Position numbers and translations under genes: made by a program | Virus record (IMG/VR): IMGVR_UViG_3300047319_001872 | Location: 248,001-312,000 of that record | DNA: 64,000 bases | Strand: one strand, 5' to 3' | Origin: a virus | In this document: positions 53,175 through 61,622 of the stretch, piece after piece | Layout of the letters: each line of letters starts with the position of its first letter | Numbering within the stretch: position 1 is the stretch's first letter | Notes under the pieces: generated by a model | The model's input: only the letters and a program-made list of their open reading frames with translations | Told to the model about the DNA's origin: nothing | The model's database searches: none

Positions 53175-54311
53175 ATGCACGGCCTTTTTAATTTGTTGCC
53201 TGGTGTCAATCTGCCCACCATGTATGCAGCAAATTGGCATTACGCCAAAGAGGGACTCAAACACAACCTCAAAAAGGTCGTGGAGTTCTATCACTCGCAT
53301 TCCATGGCAGTCGAATCGGAGCACTTCCTGATTCGTTTGCTGCAATCCATCAGCACACCTAAAGCCCTGAGCCTCGATCGTTACTACGCAATCGTGGACG
53401 CACTGTCATTGAATCTTGGCATGGCGTTAAAAATGACTTCGTCGATTTCCAAGGGTCACGTGTTTTCCGGGGTGTTCTATGGGCCAGGTTGCACCGAAGT
53501 CTTGATTGCAGAAAATGCTGAGTTCGATCCCGTCGACGCCACCCGTAACTGGGAGCACGTACAGGCTATCCGGGTGTTGCGGCATCCGCGCAGTGATTTG
53601 ATGCTCAATCTCCCCGATGGTAAGAAGACCGGTTCGGAAGAAGGCATCGCTGTGATCGCGATCAATATCCCGATGCTGGCGGTTCAATACCGGGCGTTTC
53701 GCCTACAGGAAGATGCCTATACGGTGCGCACTGGAGAGCCCGGTCGCACTATCCAGCAGTTTGTCCACATGCACGTGTTGCCCAATATGCTCTACACGCA
53801 TCTGGACTATGTGATCCTGAACCGGATCTGGAATCTGCTGCATGGTGCCCCGATGGGCGAAGGTAAACCCCATTCCTTCTACATCACGGACTTTAGCCAG
53901 AAGCTCAATGCCGTGCACACCACCATCCTCACGAATCTGCAAGCAGTGGGCCAGGACTTTACGGGGGTGCTGCGCAGTATTCCGTGCGTGAGCAAAGACA
54001 ATCTGGATGAGGCCCTGGCGATTCCGGAGATGGCCCCCACCCGGCAAGTGGAATGGGCCTTGGCTTTGTCGCGCTTCCCGGCGCTGGATGTGATGGTGGA
54101 TCTCACCGAAGGCGGTAACCAGGGCGGTGCCAATATCCGCAACCAGCAACAGTTAAACATCCTGATGCAGGCCGTGCGTCAGTATCGCTCAGGCGCTTAC
54201 TTCTCAAGTGTACTGACGGGCGATGTGTTGTACGACGTCAATACGGAAATCGATGAGCTGGTCGAGAAGATTCGCCAACGCAGCGGTACCGTACAAGCTA
54301 CGCCGACTTAA
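53175..54311 (+). CDS. Probable virion structural protein
   Basis: AGGA lies 7 bases before the ATG. The 378-residue protein is aromatic and His-rich with helices ('MYAANWHYAKEGLKHNLKKV') and no catalytic motif. It is a single-gene plus-strand unit bounded by the gap at 52956 and the terminator at 54327. Isolated plus-strand genes here are of structural type, which suggests a virion role; not certain. Confidence 0.55.
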   Translation: MHGLFNLLPGVNLPTMYAANWHYAKEGLKHNLKKVVEFYHSHSMAVESEHFLIRLLQSISTPKALSLDRYYAIVDALSLNLGMALKMTSSISKGHVFSGVFYGPGCTEVLIAENAEFDPVDATRNWEHVQAIRVLRHPRSDLMLNLPDGKKTGSEEGIAVIAINIPMLAVQYRAFRLQEDAYTVRTGEPGRTIQQFVHMHVLPNMLYTHLDYVILNRIWNLLHGAPMGEGKPHSFYITDFSQKLNAVHTTILTNLQAVGQDFTGVLRSIPCVSKDNLDEALAIPEMAPTRQVEWALALSRFPALDVMVDLTEGGNQGGANIRNQQQLNILMQAVRQYRSGAYFSSVLTGDVLYDVNTEIDELVEKIRQRSGTVQATPT

Positions 54312-54326
54312 GGGCATAAAAGCCAC

Positions 54327-54352
54327 AGGAGCCAGGGGTACCCCTGGCTCCT
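54327..54352. terminator. Strong bidirectional hairpin terminator
   Basis: A 12-bp near-perfect stem AGGAGCCAGGGG/CCCCTGGCTCCT has a minimal loop (TA or GTAC). GGCATAAAAG is on the left and CTATGACG on the right. It lies between convergent genes ending at 54311 and 54368. Confidence 0.85.
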
Positions 54353-54367
54353 ATGACGTCGCTGCCG

Positions 54368-54649
54368 TTACTTGGTACAACGAGTAATGACCCCGCGCTT
54401 CTTGCGCTCTTGAACTGCCAAACGCAAGATGTCCACGCCCACAATCTTCTTGCAATACAGCTGCTGTCCCGAGTAAGTGGCAGCGATAAAACCATCATCG
54501 CCTGCGTAAACGATTTTTGATAGATACCCGTCGCGTACCAGGGTGTTCACGGCGAGTTTGTCCTCGACATCGTCTTTATGCAAAGGACCTTCCTCGACCA
54601 TTTTCACCATGATCGCGATGTGACTGGTCTCCAACTGTGTTGCGGACAT
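54368..54649 (-). CDS. Small protein with possible winged-helix fold
   Basis: The start at 54649 (MSATQLETSH) is chosen by a TTTGGGGT ribosome-like site. The 93-residue product has helices then 'LVRDGYLSKIVYAGDDGFIA', a helix-hairpin that fits a winged-helix DNA-binding fold, and a basic C-terminus (QERKKRGVITRCTK). The fold suggestion is by pattern only. Confidence 0.55.
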   Translation of the reverse strand: MSATQLETSHIAIMVKMVEEGPLHKDDVEDKLAVNTLVRDGYLSKIVYAGDDGFIAATYSGQQLYCKKIVGVDILRLAVQERKKRGVITRCTK

Positions 54650-54907
54650 TATAACCCCAAAAGTAGCGTATTGTTTCCTTTTCTCGAGTGGCCCGAAACC
54701 CCACTCATAACGATGCACTATTTAACGGCATATGGGGTCGATCACCCACCTCGCCCGGTACAGGACGCGGTCGGTGATCTTTTGCACCCCTCTCCAATTA
54801 ACAGTGAGAGAGGTGCTCGCCCAGACAGCTAGATAGGGTAAGGGTGCACCAAGTGAATCAGGTAAGCCGACGTGAATGTCCTGCTTTCTGCTTACCTGGG
54901 TCGAGTC
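54650..54907 (-). ncRNA. Gene-free stretch with strong helices (structured RNA candidate A)
   Basis: 258 bases without a gene, downstream of the DNA polymerase C-part. It holds CAGGTAAGC/GCTTACCTG (54859-54867, 54890-54898, 9 bp), GCACCCCTCTC/GAGAGAGGTGC (54784-54794, 54806-54816, 10 of 11), and GATCACC/GGTGATC (54740-54746, 54773-54779). Three successive long stems in 160 bases are more than a terminator needs. Strand is assumed minus because both flanking genes are minus. Confidence 0.5.
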
Positions 54908-57037
54908 TTAGTGCGAGTCTGACACGAGGCGTGTCAATTTGTCGTTCGAGAGATAAATCCCGAGCGTTTCGAGGATAATGTAAAATACGCGCGTAGCATC
55001 CGCGACGATCTTACGCACCCCAGCCACCTGGAGGATTTCAGTCGGAATCCCTTTAGTCTGGAGATTCTGTTCCGGCAATTGCACCGAGCCCACATAGCGC
55101 TTACCCATTCGCTTCATGTACGCTTCCATGCGACCTGCCAGTTCCCGATCCTCGAGCGACTCTAACCACTCACGGGTCTTAGTCGGTGTGTCCAGCTCAG
55201 TGGCAATCTTGACACAGGTGTACGGTACAGGGGGGGCGATACCGTACTTGGGACCAAACACCTCATTCCACATCACGTACTGCTGATACGGCGATTCATC
55301 CGCCGACTTCGCATACGAATCGGGCGTTTTAATCTGACCCATCCGGAAAAACTGATAGCCGCCTTCGCCGATCGCCGTAAAGATCTGGCGCTCGATGTCA
55401 GCAATCGTCTTCAGGATGTCGTGGATCTTGATCTTCTCACCCTTCAGGACCGAGTTCATGATAAAGAGCATCATCTTCTCGGCTTCCTTAATTACGAAGC
55501 GCGGGGCGTTCGACGCCTTCAAGTGCACACCCTTGATTTCCTTCTTGTACTCCTTGAAGAGGTTGCCTTCCTGGCAGCCAATCAAGGCGAAGTAGTGCTT
55601 GGCCACTTGGGTCGCGACAAACACATCGAACTTGAATTCGTTCTTCATGGCGACTTTGTGGATGTACTTCTCCACAATGCCAAAGTTCGCACTCATGCGC
55701 GCCAAGACGTGAATGATGGTCTGCGCAGCGAGGTACACCATCGACGCTGCCACCGCATTACACTTCTCGTCAAAACCGAGCCAGCCCTGATGCCAGAGCA
55801 CCCAATCTTGCACGGTAAAGATGGTCGAGTCCGTATCCGACGTAATCGCCGAACGACGAATCGAGTCGGGGAAGAACGCGAGCGAGGCCGGTACATTGGT
55901 CGTCACCCAGAAGGCCGCGATCAGGTCCCGATATTCTTCACCCACATCGCCGATGTTCTTGGCCGTCGAGGCCAGGATACCGCGCGCTTCGCCGACGATT
56001 TCATGCATCTGCAAGCCCTTGGTGTAGCGCTCACAGATTTGGGCTGCCAGGTGCACGTGTTCTTCTTGCACCGTCTTCAAGATGCTGTCCGGCTCCGGAT
56101 GCGGCACTTCCACCAGCATCGACAGCTTGCTGATGAACTTACGCACCACCTCGTCATTAAAACGCATCAGGTGGTACAAGTCACCCGTGTAGACAAAGGC
56201 GGAACGCTGCTCGGGCGAGAGCGTCTTCACCAGGTCATACACCTTTTTCATCTTGAACTTGTCGCGCACATAGAAGTTCGTCGAGTACATGATGCATTCC
56301 ATCGTCTCATCGACCGACGGATGACGAATGCCAAACTTCTGCATCGCCGCAGCTTGCGCTGCATAGTCCGTGTGGTTGATAATCGAGATGATATTCTGCA
56401 TGCAGATCTCGATCGACCAGTAATGGCGATTGCCCGAGAGGAACTTCTCGTTATTCGCATTACCAAAGCCCGAGGTCGAGCGACAGTTCGAGGTGAGCGT
56501 CGAGTGAGCGGTCTTATTGTACAGCGGGGTCGAAGGACTGACGTGCGCACCCGAGATCGAGTTATTCGCCAGCTTCTTATTGGTCTGCTCATTGTCCTTG
56601 ATCTGCATCAGGACGATGTCGCCTTCCATTTCCGCCTTGAACTTTGCCTTCTTTGCCACCCCCCGTGCTTTCACGTTGCCCTCGATGTAGTCGACGAGCG
56701 GTGACTGCTTCTGGTCCGGATGCAAATACGTGGTGAGCGTCGGCGCAATCAGTTCTTTGTTACGGATCGAATCATTCAGGTAGGCCTGCAGCGTGCCTTC
56801 CATCTGGACCCGGTCACCGTTGTCCTGACGCTCGAGGTAGACGATCTTCGGGTCCTTGAATTCAAACTGTCCGCCGGGACGCATCTCCGTTTTCACAAAG
56901 GTCGTGCAGTCCTCGATCGGTGCCCCCGTCATTTGATGCAAATAGGTCGCGCAGTCCTGGACATAATAGCCGAGGACGTTTAGATCGCGCTTGTACTGGG
57001 AAGGCGCCAGTACAAATGGGTTGTTCGCTTCTGACAC
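54908..57037 (-). CDS. B-family DNA polymerase, C-terminal half (motifs B and C)
   Basis: A 709-residue protein with a GTG start after AAGGAG. Motif B is 'KKLANNSISG' (154-163; Kx..NSxYG type) and motif C is SDTDSTIF (400-407). A palm/thumb region follows ('KNEFKFDVFVATQVAKHYFA'). The exonuclease and motif A are in the gene at 9025-10998. The first 150 residues would continue the fingers/palm after the split. Together the two chains should form one replicase. Confidence 0.88.
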   Translation of the reverse strand: MSEANNPFVLAPSQYKRDLNVLGYYVQDCATYLHQMTGAPIEDCTTFVKTEMRPGGQFEFKDPKIVYLERQDNGDRVQMEGTLQAYLNDSIRNKELIAPTLTTYLHPDQKQSPLVDYIEGNVKARGVAKKAKFKAEMEGDIVLMQIKDNEQTNKKLANNSISGAHVSPSTPLYNKTAHSTLTSNCRSTSGFGNANNEKFLSGNRHYWSIEICMQNIISIINHTDYAAQAAAMQKFGIRHPSVDETMECIMYSTNFYVRDKFKMKKVYDLVKTLSPEQRSAFVYTGDLYHLMRFNDEVVRKFISKLSMLVEVPHPEPDSILKTVQEEHVHLAAQICERYTKGLQMHEIVGEARGILASTAKNIGDVGEEYRDLIAAFWVTTNVPASLAFFPDSIRRSAITSDTDSTIFTVQDWVLWHQGWLGFDEKCNAVAASMVYLAAQTIIHVLARMSANFGIVEKYIHKVAMKNEFKFDVFVATQVAKHYFALIGCQEGNLFKEYKKEIKGVHLKASNAPRFVIKEAEKMMLFIMNSVLKGEKIKIHDILKTIADIERQIFTAIGEGGYQFFRMGQIKTPDSYAKSADESPYQQYVMWNEVFGPKYGIAPPVPYTCVKIATELDTPTKTREWLESLEDRELAGRMEAYMKRMGKRYVGSVQLPEQNLQTKGIPTEILQVAGVRKIVADATRVFYIILETLGIYLSNDKLTRLVSDSH

Positions 57038-57106
57038 TTTGTTTTACTCCTTGTCGACCTACATGATCAAGGAGCCCAATAAAAACGAATCAGCGGCATA
57101 AAAAGG

Positions 57107-57145
57107 AAAAAAGGGCGAGGAGCGGTTTCGGGCCGCCACCTCGCC
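57107..57145 (-). terminator. Intrinsic terminator ending a minus-strand non-coding transcript
   Basis: On the minus strand GGCGAGG...CCTCGCC (57145-57139, 57120-57114) contains an inner GCGG/CCGC. It is followed by TTTTTTCCTTTTTATGCCGC. No gene lies just upstream on that strand: the nearest ends at 57605, 460 bases away. Confidence 0.8.
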
Positions 57146-57309
57146 TAAATACAGGTCGTTACAAGTACCGAAAAGGAAAACCAGTCACTGAACATGCCCG
57201 ATCAATTCGGAGCCACAGAGACTCTACTACCACTACCACTTCAACCAAAATCGAGATAGACAGGGGCCAGCTTACTCTTAATCCACGCGATCGACCAACT
57301 TCCACAGGA

Positions 57310-57503
57310 GACTCCTATATTCGCCAAAGAGCGCTTGCGGAGGCGCAGAGCAGCGATAGGAGTAGGATCGATGTACGAGGAAACGCTGGTGCCAGGGGAA
57401 ACAAGGAGGAAACCCCAGCAGCGTGAATAAGCCAGCCCCGCGTCTAGGCATACGGCGCGGTAGCCCGCGGGAGGGCTCGCGCGAGAGTCCTTATCGGCAC
57501 CAG
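57310..57503 (-). ncRNA. Structured RNA candidate B
   Basis: Inside the 567-base gene-free stretch 57038-57604. ACTCCTAT (57311-57318) pairs with ATAGGAGT (57356-57363). CTGGTGCC (57386-57393) pairs with GGCACCAG (57496-57503) and encloses GGGG/CCCC (57395, 57413), ATAAG/CTTAT (57427, 57490), CCGCG/CGCGG (57438, 57456) and AGCCC/GGGCT (57462, 57473). The helices nest properly and make a multibranch fold. The T-run of the terminator at 57107 places it on the minus strand. No open frame with a ribosome site is present. Bounds are approximate. Confidence 0.6.
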
Positions 57504-57604
57504 TCAGGAGGAGGTCTGCTGTCGATGAGGGTACAGGCTTGCCGGGCCTTTCTCTTCAGAACATTACGGATGGGCGATATAAATTAACTAGGGTAAACCC
57601 ACGT

Positions 57605-58006
57605 TTACTTGATCGCTACCGTAACGAAGTTGTAACCGTTGGCGGCCAAAATAGCCTGAACCTTCGGAATGTCCTGCGGGGTCACCTGGGCGATGGTCGC
57701 CGTGATGGTCTGCGCTGTGACGAGCGTCACGGACGAGTCGTCAATCCATGCCACACCCAGAATTTGGGTGTTGCCGTTTTGCGTCTTGACCTTGATGTAC
57801 AGGTACGCGGCCGGATCGTTCGGCGTGTGGGTCTGCGGACCGAAGAACGGATAGAACTGCACGTGCAAGGACGTCATGTCTTCGTCCTTCATCGCGTCTT
57901 CGTACGACATCACCGAGGTGACCTTGACGTTCTGCCAGTCGCTGCCCAGCAGAGGCGGATAGACGTTAAACGAGTACGTCTGCCCGATAGCAAAATTGTA
58001 AGCCAT
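57605..58006 (-). CDS. Unknown beta-rich 133-residue protein
   Basis: The start at 58006 (MAYNFAIGQTY) is preferred over one 24 bases upstream. The product is beta-rich with 'AAYLYIKVKTQNGNTQILG' and 'SSVTLVTAQTITATIAQV', suggesting a small barrel or sandwich. It is the last of the eight-gene row that begins at 61503, and precedes the structured region B. No family recognised with confidence. Confidence 0.6.
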   Translation of the reverse strand: MAYNFAIGQTYSFNVYPPLLGSDWQNVKVTSVMSYEDAMKDEDMTSLHVQFYPFFGPQTHTPNDPAAYLYIKVKTQNGNTQILGVAWIDDSSVTLVTAQTITATIAQVTPQDIPKVQAILAANGYNFVTVAIK

Positions 58007-58040
58007 GGTTTCCCGTGCCCAAATGAACAAAAAAAAAAGA

Positions 58041-58442
58041 TCAGAAGGGCAGGTGATCCAAAATCACGTCGTCACCGAGAAACTGGTGGACGTAGTACGG
58101 GAAGCCGTAGCCGCTACCGGCCGCTCCTGTACGTAGTCCACGCAATCCCTCGAGACGCGCGTACACACTCTGTGCCAGATTTTGAACCGCTGCCCGCAAT
58201 CGCTGATACTCGCTAGACGCCGTGTTTTCATAAACCGGGTCTACTATACGATTGGTAATGGGCAGCGCCTCGAGTCGGGCAGGACCGTTTGCTGAATAGT
58301 CCAAAAACACTTCGAAGATCTGCGTGATGATTTCGCGCTTATCGTTGAAGTGAATAGGCAAACCTTGCACTTCAAACAGAAACTGCGCCCAGAGATCCGC
58401 CGTCTCAACGATCATGAGTCTGCTGTAATGCTCGTTTGCCAT
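58041..58442 (-). CDS. Small protein of the 57.6-61.5 kb row
   Basis: The ATG at 58442 (MANEHYSRL) is 8 bases after the stop of the upstream gene. In 133 residues: a helical body and a C-terminal 'GYGFPYYVHQFLGDDVILDH', similar to ends of two neighbours. Function unknown. Confidence 0.6.
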   Translation of the reverse strand: MANEHYSRLMIVETADLWAQFLFEVQGLPIHFNDKREIITQIFEVFLDYSANGPARLEALPITNRIVDPVYENTASSEYQRLRAAVQNLAQSVYARLEGLRGLRTGAAGSGYGFPYYVHQFLGDDVILDHLPF

Positions 58443-58449
58443 AGTCAAT

Positions 58450-58926
58450 TCACAGGTTAGGGATGTGCTCAGCATGCAGGTGTCGCAGCACCATGTCACG
58501 ACCGAGCCAGTCGTGGAACTGATAATACAGGTAACCGTTCTGGTAGGCCCGCATCATGCGCAGCTTCTCGAGCACCTCTTCGCCAAAGCGATTCAAGAGC
58601 CCGGCAAAACGCCGATACGAGTCCTCGCACGAGGAACCCAATTCATTCAGGAACATCTCGGCACAGGCGAAGTTCAACTCATCACGGGCTGTGCGCTCGT
58701 AGTGGATCGACTCCATCACGATCTGGGCGACCATGTCCATCACCGTGTGGGGAAACTTATCCACCAGCATGACGGGCGTATCCGGAATCAATGACTCCAG
58801 ATCTCGAGCTTTCCACAGCAGCGTGGCCAACTCAGAGTCGGTATCCAGAACCAAAAAGGTCGAAGGAGGCTGGCGGTTGACCGAACTCCTCAAAATCGGC
58901 CTTGGCAAACCGGACAAGATGGTCAC
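58450..58926 (-). CDS. Small protein of the row, start inside upstream gene
   Basis: A GTG at 58926 with GGAGG 6 bases upstream is the best start, so the gene overlaps the upstream gene by about 95 bases; a later start would shorten the overlap. The 158-residue helical product ends 'LYYQFHDWLGRDMVLRHL...', the same motif as in the gene at 58041. Function unknown. Confidence 0.55.
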   Translation of the reverse strand: MTILSGLPRPILRSSVNRQPPSTFLVLDTDSELATLLWKARDLESLIPDTPVMLVDKFPHTVMDMVAQIVMESIHYERTARDELNFACAEMFLNELGSSCEDSYRRFAGLLNRFGEEVLEKLRMMRAYQNGYLYYQFHDWLGRDMVLRHLHAEHIPNL

Positions 58927-59287
58927 TGTGGACCTCCGCAAAAAGATAGGGAAAATAGCCGTCAGGCGGCAGATAAGCGTTGTACTCAAAGCGCAACCGA
59001 TCTCGCATGGCGAGTCCCATCTTCATCACGGCTTCAAACATATCGCGATGAGGACCACGGGGAATATCGGCTTCCTCGATGCGGAACTCCTGGTAGCCGC
59101 AGTCGTATGCCAGTACGATCGCCACTTCCGTGAGCTCAGACTCTGCACAATCATACACGCTAATTGCGCCAAACACGCTCGCCAGCACTTCGCTCAAATC
59201 AAAGGGCGGACGAAAAGGCTGGGTCGCCACGCGCAGAAACCCATGGATCTCTTGCGTGAAGTCGATCAATAGGTTTTCAGTATACAC
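58832..59287 (-). CDS. Small protein of the row, 151 residues
   Basis: A GTG at 59287 (VYTENLLIDF) follows GGGGAA and lies at the end of the upstream gene. The product has 'FRPPFDLSEVLASVFG', a helix, 'FEYNAYLPPDGYFPYLFAEV' and a C-terminal 'DHLVRF' reminiscent of the family ending. Its last 95 bases are shared with the next gene in another frame. Confidence 0.55.
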   Translation of the reverse strand: MYTENLLIDFTQEIHGFLRVATQPFRPPFDLSEVLASVFGAISVYDCAESELTEVAIVLAYDCGYQEFRIEEADIPRGPHRDMFEAVMKMGLAMRDRLRFEYNAYLPPDGYFPYLFAEVHSDHLVRFAKADFEEFGQPPASFDLFGSGYRL

Positions 59288-59762
59288 GGCGTTTTCCCCA
59301 ATTGTTGGTGAGGACCTCGATACCCACCACCAGATCTCGACCGATCCAGCGCGGACTTTGGTCATCGATCTGGTAAGGTCGAGTGCTAAAGAGATCTTGC
59401 ATGATGAGCAATACTTGCTCTTCAATGGATTGCGTGATCATCTCCAGCTCACCCACCCGGCTCATGTATTCGCTTAAGTCCACGGACGTATGTTTGATAC
59501 GGCCCGTACGCTCATCGAACTGTTCATGACGCCGGTTAACGTAACTGTCAAACTTCTTCAACACGAAATCCACCAACTCACTGTGGTGATGCTGCAGCGA
59601 GCGCTGGTACTCAGTGTACGGCGAGGTTTCCTGAAACGACGTACCCAAGACTGCATTCTTCACGACGGAATGCACACCGCCCTTCAGAAAGAGCTTGAAC
59701 AACTCATCGTACACCATGGATTCCGTGATCAGATCACACGTCGGCAATATGAAAACGGACAT
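59277..59762 (-). CDS. Small protein of the row, 161 residues
   Basis: AAGGAATAG precedes the ATG at 59762. The helical product has 'VVKNAVLGTSFQETSPYTEY' and ends 'SPRWIGRDLVVGIEVLTNN', again a W/F-(L/I)-G-x-D-x-V end. Function unknown. Confidence 0.6.
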   Translation of the reverse strand: MSVFILPTCDLITESMVYDELFKLFLKGGVHSVVKNAVLGTSFQETSPYTEYQRSLQHHHSELVDFVLKKFDSYVNRRHEQFDERTGRIKHTSVDLSEYMSRVGELEMITQSIEEQVLLIMQDLFSTRPYQIDDQSPRWIGRDLVVGIEVLTNNWGKRRVY

Positions 59763-59800
59763 GGTTGCTATTCCTTGTTTCGATTGTAATGACCTGTTAC

Positions 59801-60268
59801 TTATAGTCGTACGGGCGCGTTGATGAGATCTTCCATCGGGAGGCGTTCAATCGTGTCCATGTAGTTCGGGAATTCCGTCACCACCACATCCCACGAGCCC
59901 GTAAGATCAGCGTACGCCTGGGTCGACGTATCGTTTATTTTCAGGTGCGGCAACACCGCGCCGATGTAATCGACGATCATGTCAAACGCACGGTTGCATA
60001 ACTGGTGCGCGGCATTATGATTCATGCCCGAATTCTGCAACAGGGCTTTGGCCGCGACCAGGTATTCGGAAGGATGCGCCTCACACGTGTTGTCAAACAC
60101 GTCCTTGAGCAAGGCTTCCAGGAGCGGGCCACTGTCGTAGCTTCTCCAGTTCGGATCAAGTGCGGCTTCCGGATTGCGTGGGTTACGCTTGCGTGCTTGA
60201 TACAGAGCCAGCTCGCGTTGCACGAACATGCCCACATCCAGCAGCGAAATCACCGTACTGCTTTTCAT
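59801..60268 (-). CDS. Small protein of the row, 155 residues
   Basis: The ATG at 60268 (MKSSTVISLL) has a purine-rich leader. The product is helical and acidic with 'NHNAAHQLCNRAFDMIVDYI' near the middle. Lacks a clear copy of the family C-terminal motif. Function unknown. Confidence 0.58.
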   Translation of the reverse strand: MKSSTVISLLDVGMFVQRELALYQARKRNPRNPEAALDPNWRSYDSGPLLEALLKDVFDNTCEAHPSEYLVAAKALLQNSGMNHNAAHQLCNRAFDMIVDYIGAVLPHLKINDTSTQAYADLTGSWDVVVTEFPNYMDTIERLPMEDLINAPVRL

Positions 60269-60295
60269 CTCTACTCATCCCCGCCACGCGCTCTG

Positions 60296-61105
60296 TTAAT
60301 CTTCAAAATCGCGGCCGTGCTCCATCATCCACGAATAGATCCGATAGTCGATGGTCTTTTCCACCCGCACCACCGTGTTATCCACTTTCATGAAGTGCAT
60401 GATCCAGCGATCTTGTCCCAAGAAGTCTGTCAACTGATGTAGCATGTCGCTCAATTGCAGCGTGATGCTCTCACAGATCTCCTGCGACGCGTAAAAAAGT
60501 TGCTTGTCCTGTTCCGAGATGCGCGCGCGGCCCAGGTCATCCGTGGGTTCATGCTCCACGGCGACGATGTTGCCGGTTTCCCCCCAGCTAAAATTGGCGT
60601 CATTCGGATCTTTCGGATACTGGAACACCGAATCGACCGTGATGCCCGAGCGCTGGAACTGCTCGAAAAGAAACGGACGGATCACCGCGTCGAAATTCAG
60701 CTTCTTGTGGCCGCGACGAATCCGGCCTTGGCTGGACCACTTCGCATGGTTGATCACCATGTGGTCAATCAGCTCGATGAGCAAATTGCGTGCGCGCAGT
60801 GAAAAGCGTGACTGCGGCTTCAGATACGGCAGATGCACCTTGGGTACGACCAGATCGGCTTTCGCATCGTAGACTTCGTCGCGCAACGGCAACTCGAAAG
60901 ACGTAATCGGGATCGGTGTGGCGACATTGTTGACCGCTTCACCTGCGTAGAAATACGGCTGTCCCGCGACCATCACCGGCTCACACTGAGTCGGCAGGTA
61001 CAAGCCTTCCGGATTGGGCAACATGTAGGGACCTGCGGCAGCTTCCACCGCGTCGACCCAGTCTCCCAGATCCAGCACCAGCGTTCCAGTGATTTTCAGT
61101 TCCAT
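60296..61105 (-). CDS. Unknown 269-residue protein of the row
   Basis: The ATG at 61105 overlaps the end of the upstream gene (AAAATGGAACTGA), so it is translationally coupled. The N-terminal part is beta-rich ('MELKITGTLVLDLGDWVDAV'); the C-terminal part is helical and contains 'LTDFLGQDRWIMHFMKVDN', related in layout to neighbours. Function unknown. Confidence 0.6.
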   Translation of the reverse strand: MELKITGTLVLDLGDWVDAVEAAAGPYMLPNPEGLYLPTQCEPVMVAGQPYFYAGEAVNNVATPIPITSFELPLRDEVYDAKADLVVPKVHLPYLKPQSRFSLRARNLLIELIDHMVINHAKWSSQGRIRRGHKKLNFDAVIRPFLFEQFQRSGITVDSVFQYPKDPNDANFSWGETGNIVAVEHEPTDDLGRARISEQDKQLFYASQEICESITLQLSDMLHQLTDFLGQDRWIMHFMKVDNTVVRVEKTIDYRIYSWMMEHGRDFED

Positions 61106-61503
61106 TTTCTTTGGTAGTCGTAGTTCGTATTGGCAGGGCGATTGTGCACGTAGTACCACATGTACAAGTCAATCCCGCGGATTTCTAAGTCGATGAAGCA
61201 GTTGTCGCCGTACAGCTGCGGCACCTTGATGTATTGGCCGGTGTAGTAATCCAGGTCCAACTCGGAGCGGATCTGGGCATGCAGTCGGGCAAAGCGCCAG
61301 TCCTGCGGGTCGTGGTTCACCGAGAACAAATGATACACCTGCTCAATCTGTTCTTTGACGATCCATTCGATTAAGCGCTCTTCAGTCAACCCGGAGAAGA
61401 TCAGTTGACTCGCAACTGCCCTCGTAGCGCCCTTTAAGACGCTCAGGAAGTCATGGATCTCCTGGATCAATAGCGCCCTAGGTTCGACGGTTAAGAGGTT
61501 CAT
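61096..61503 (-). CDS. Small protein of the row, first gene
   Basis: AAGGAG precedes the ATG at 61503. The 135-residue product has helices then 'VPQLYGDNCFIDLEIRGIDL'. It starts the row directly after the terminator at 61568. Function unknown. Confidence 0.6.
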   Translation of the reverse strand: MNLLTVEPRALLIQEIHDFLSVLKGATRAVASQLIFSGLTEERLIEWIVKEQIEQVYHLFSVNHDPQDWRFARLHAQIRSELDLDYYTGQYIKVPQLYGDNCFIDLEIRGIDLYMWYYVHNRPANTNYDYQRKWN

Positions 61504-61567
61504 GGCGGCTCCTTATACACAGTATCCAGCGGCTACGTTTGTTTTGACTATTTGTGTAACTGCGGCA

Positions 61568-61622
61568 TAAAAAAATAATCAGTCCCTTTTGCACCCTCCC
61601 GTAGGAAGGCATAAAAGGGACT
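61568..61622 (-). terminator. Intrinsic terminator ending a minus-strand non-coding transcript
   Basis: AGTCCCTTTT (61581-61590) pairs with AAAAGGGACT (61613-61622), 10 bp. On the minus strand it is followed by GATTATTTTTTTATGCCGC. It closes the 740-base gene-free stretch after the tubulin gene. Confidence 0.8.

Noticed and set aside
57310-57503. tRNA in structured region B
   Set aside because: No T-arm GGTTCRA or D-arm pattern on either strand; the helix layout is not a cloverleaf.
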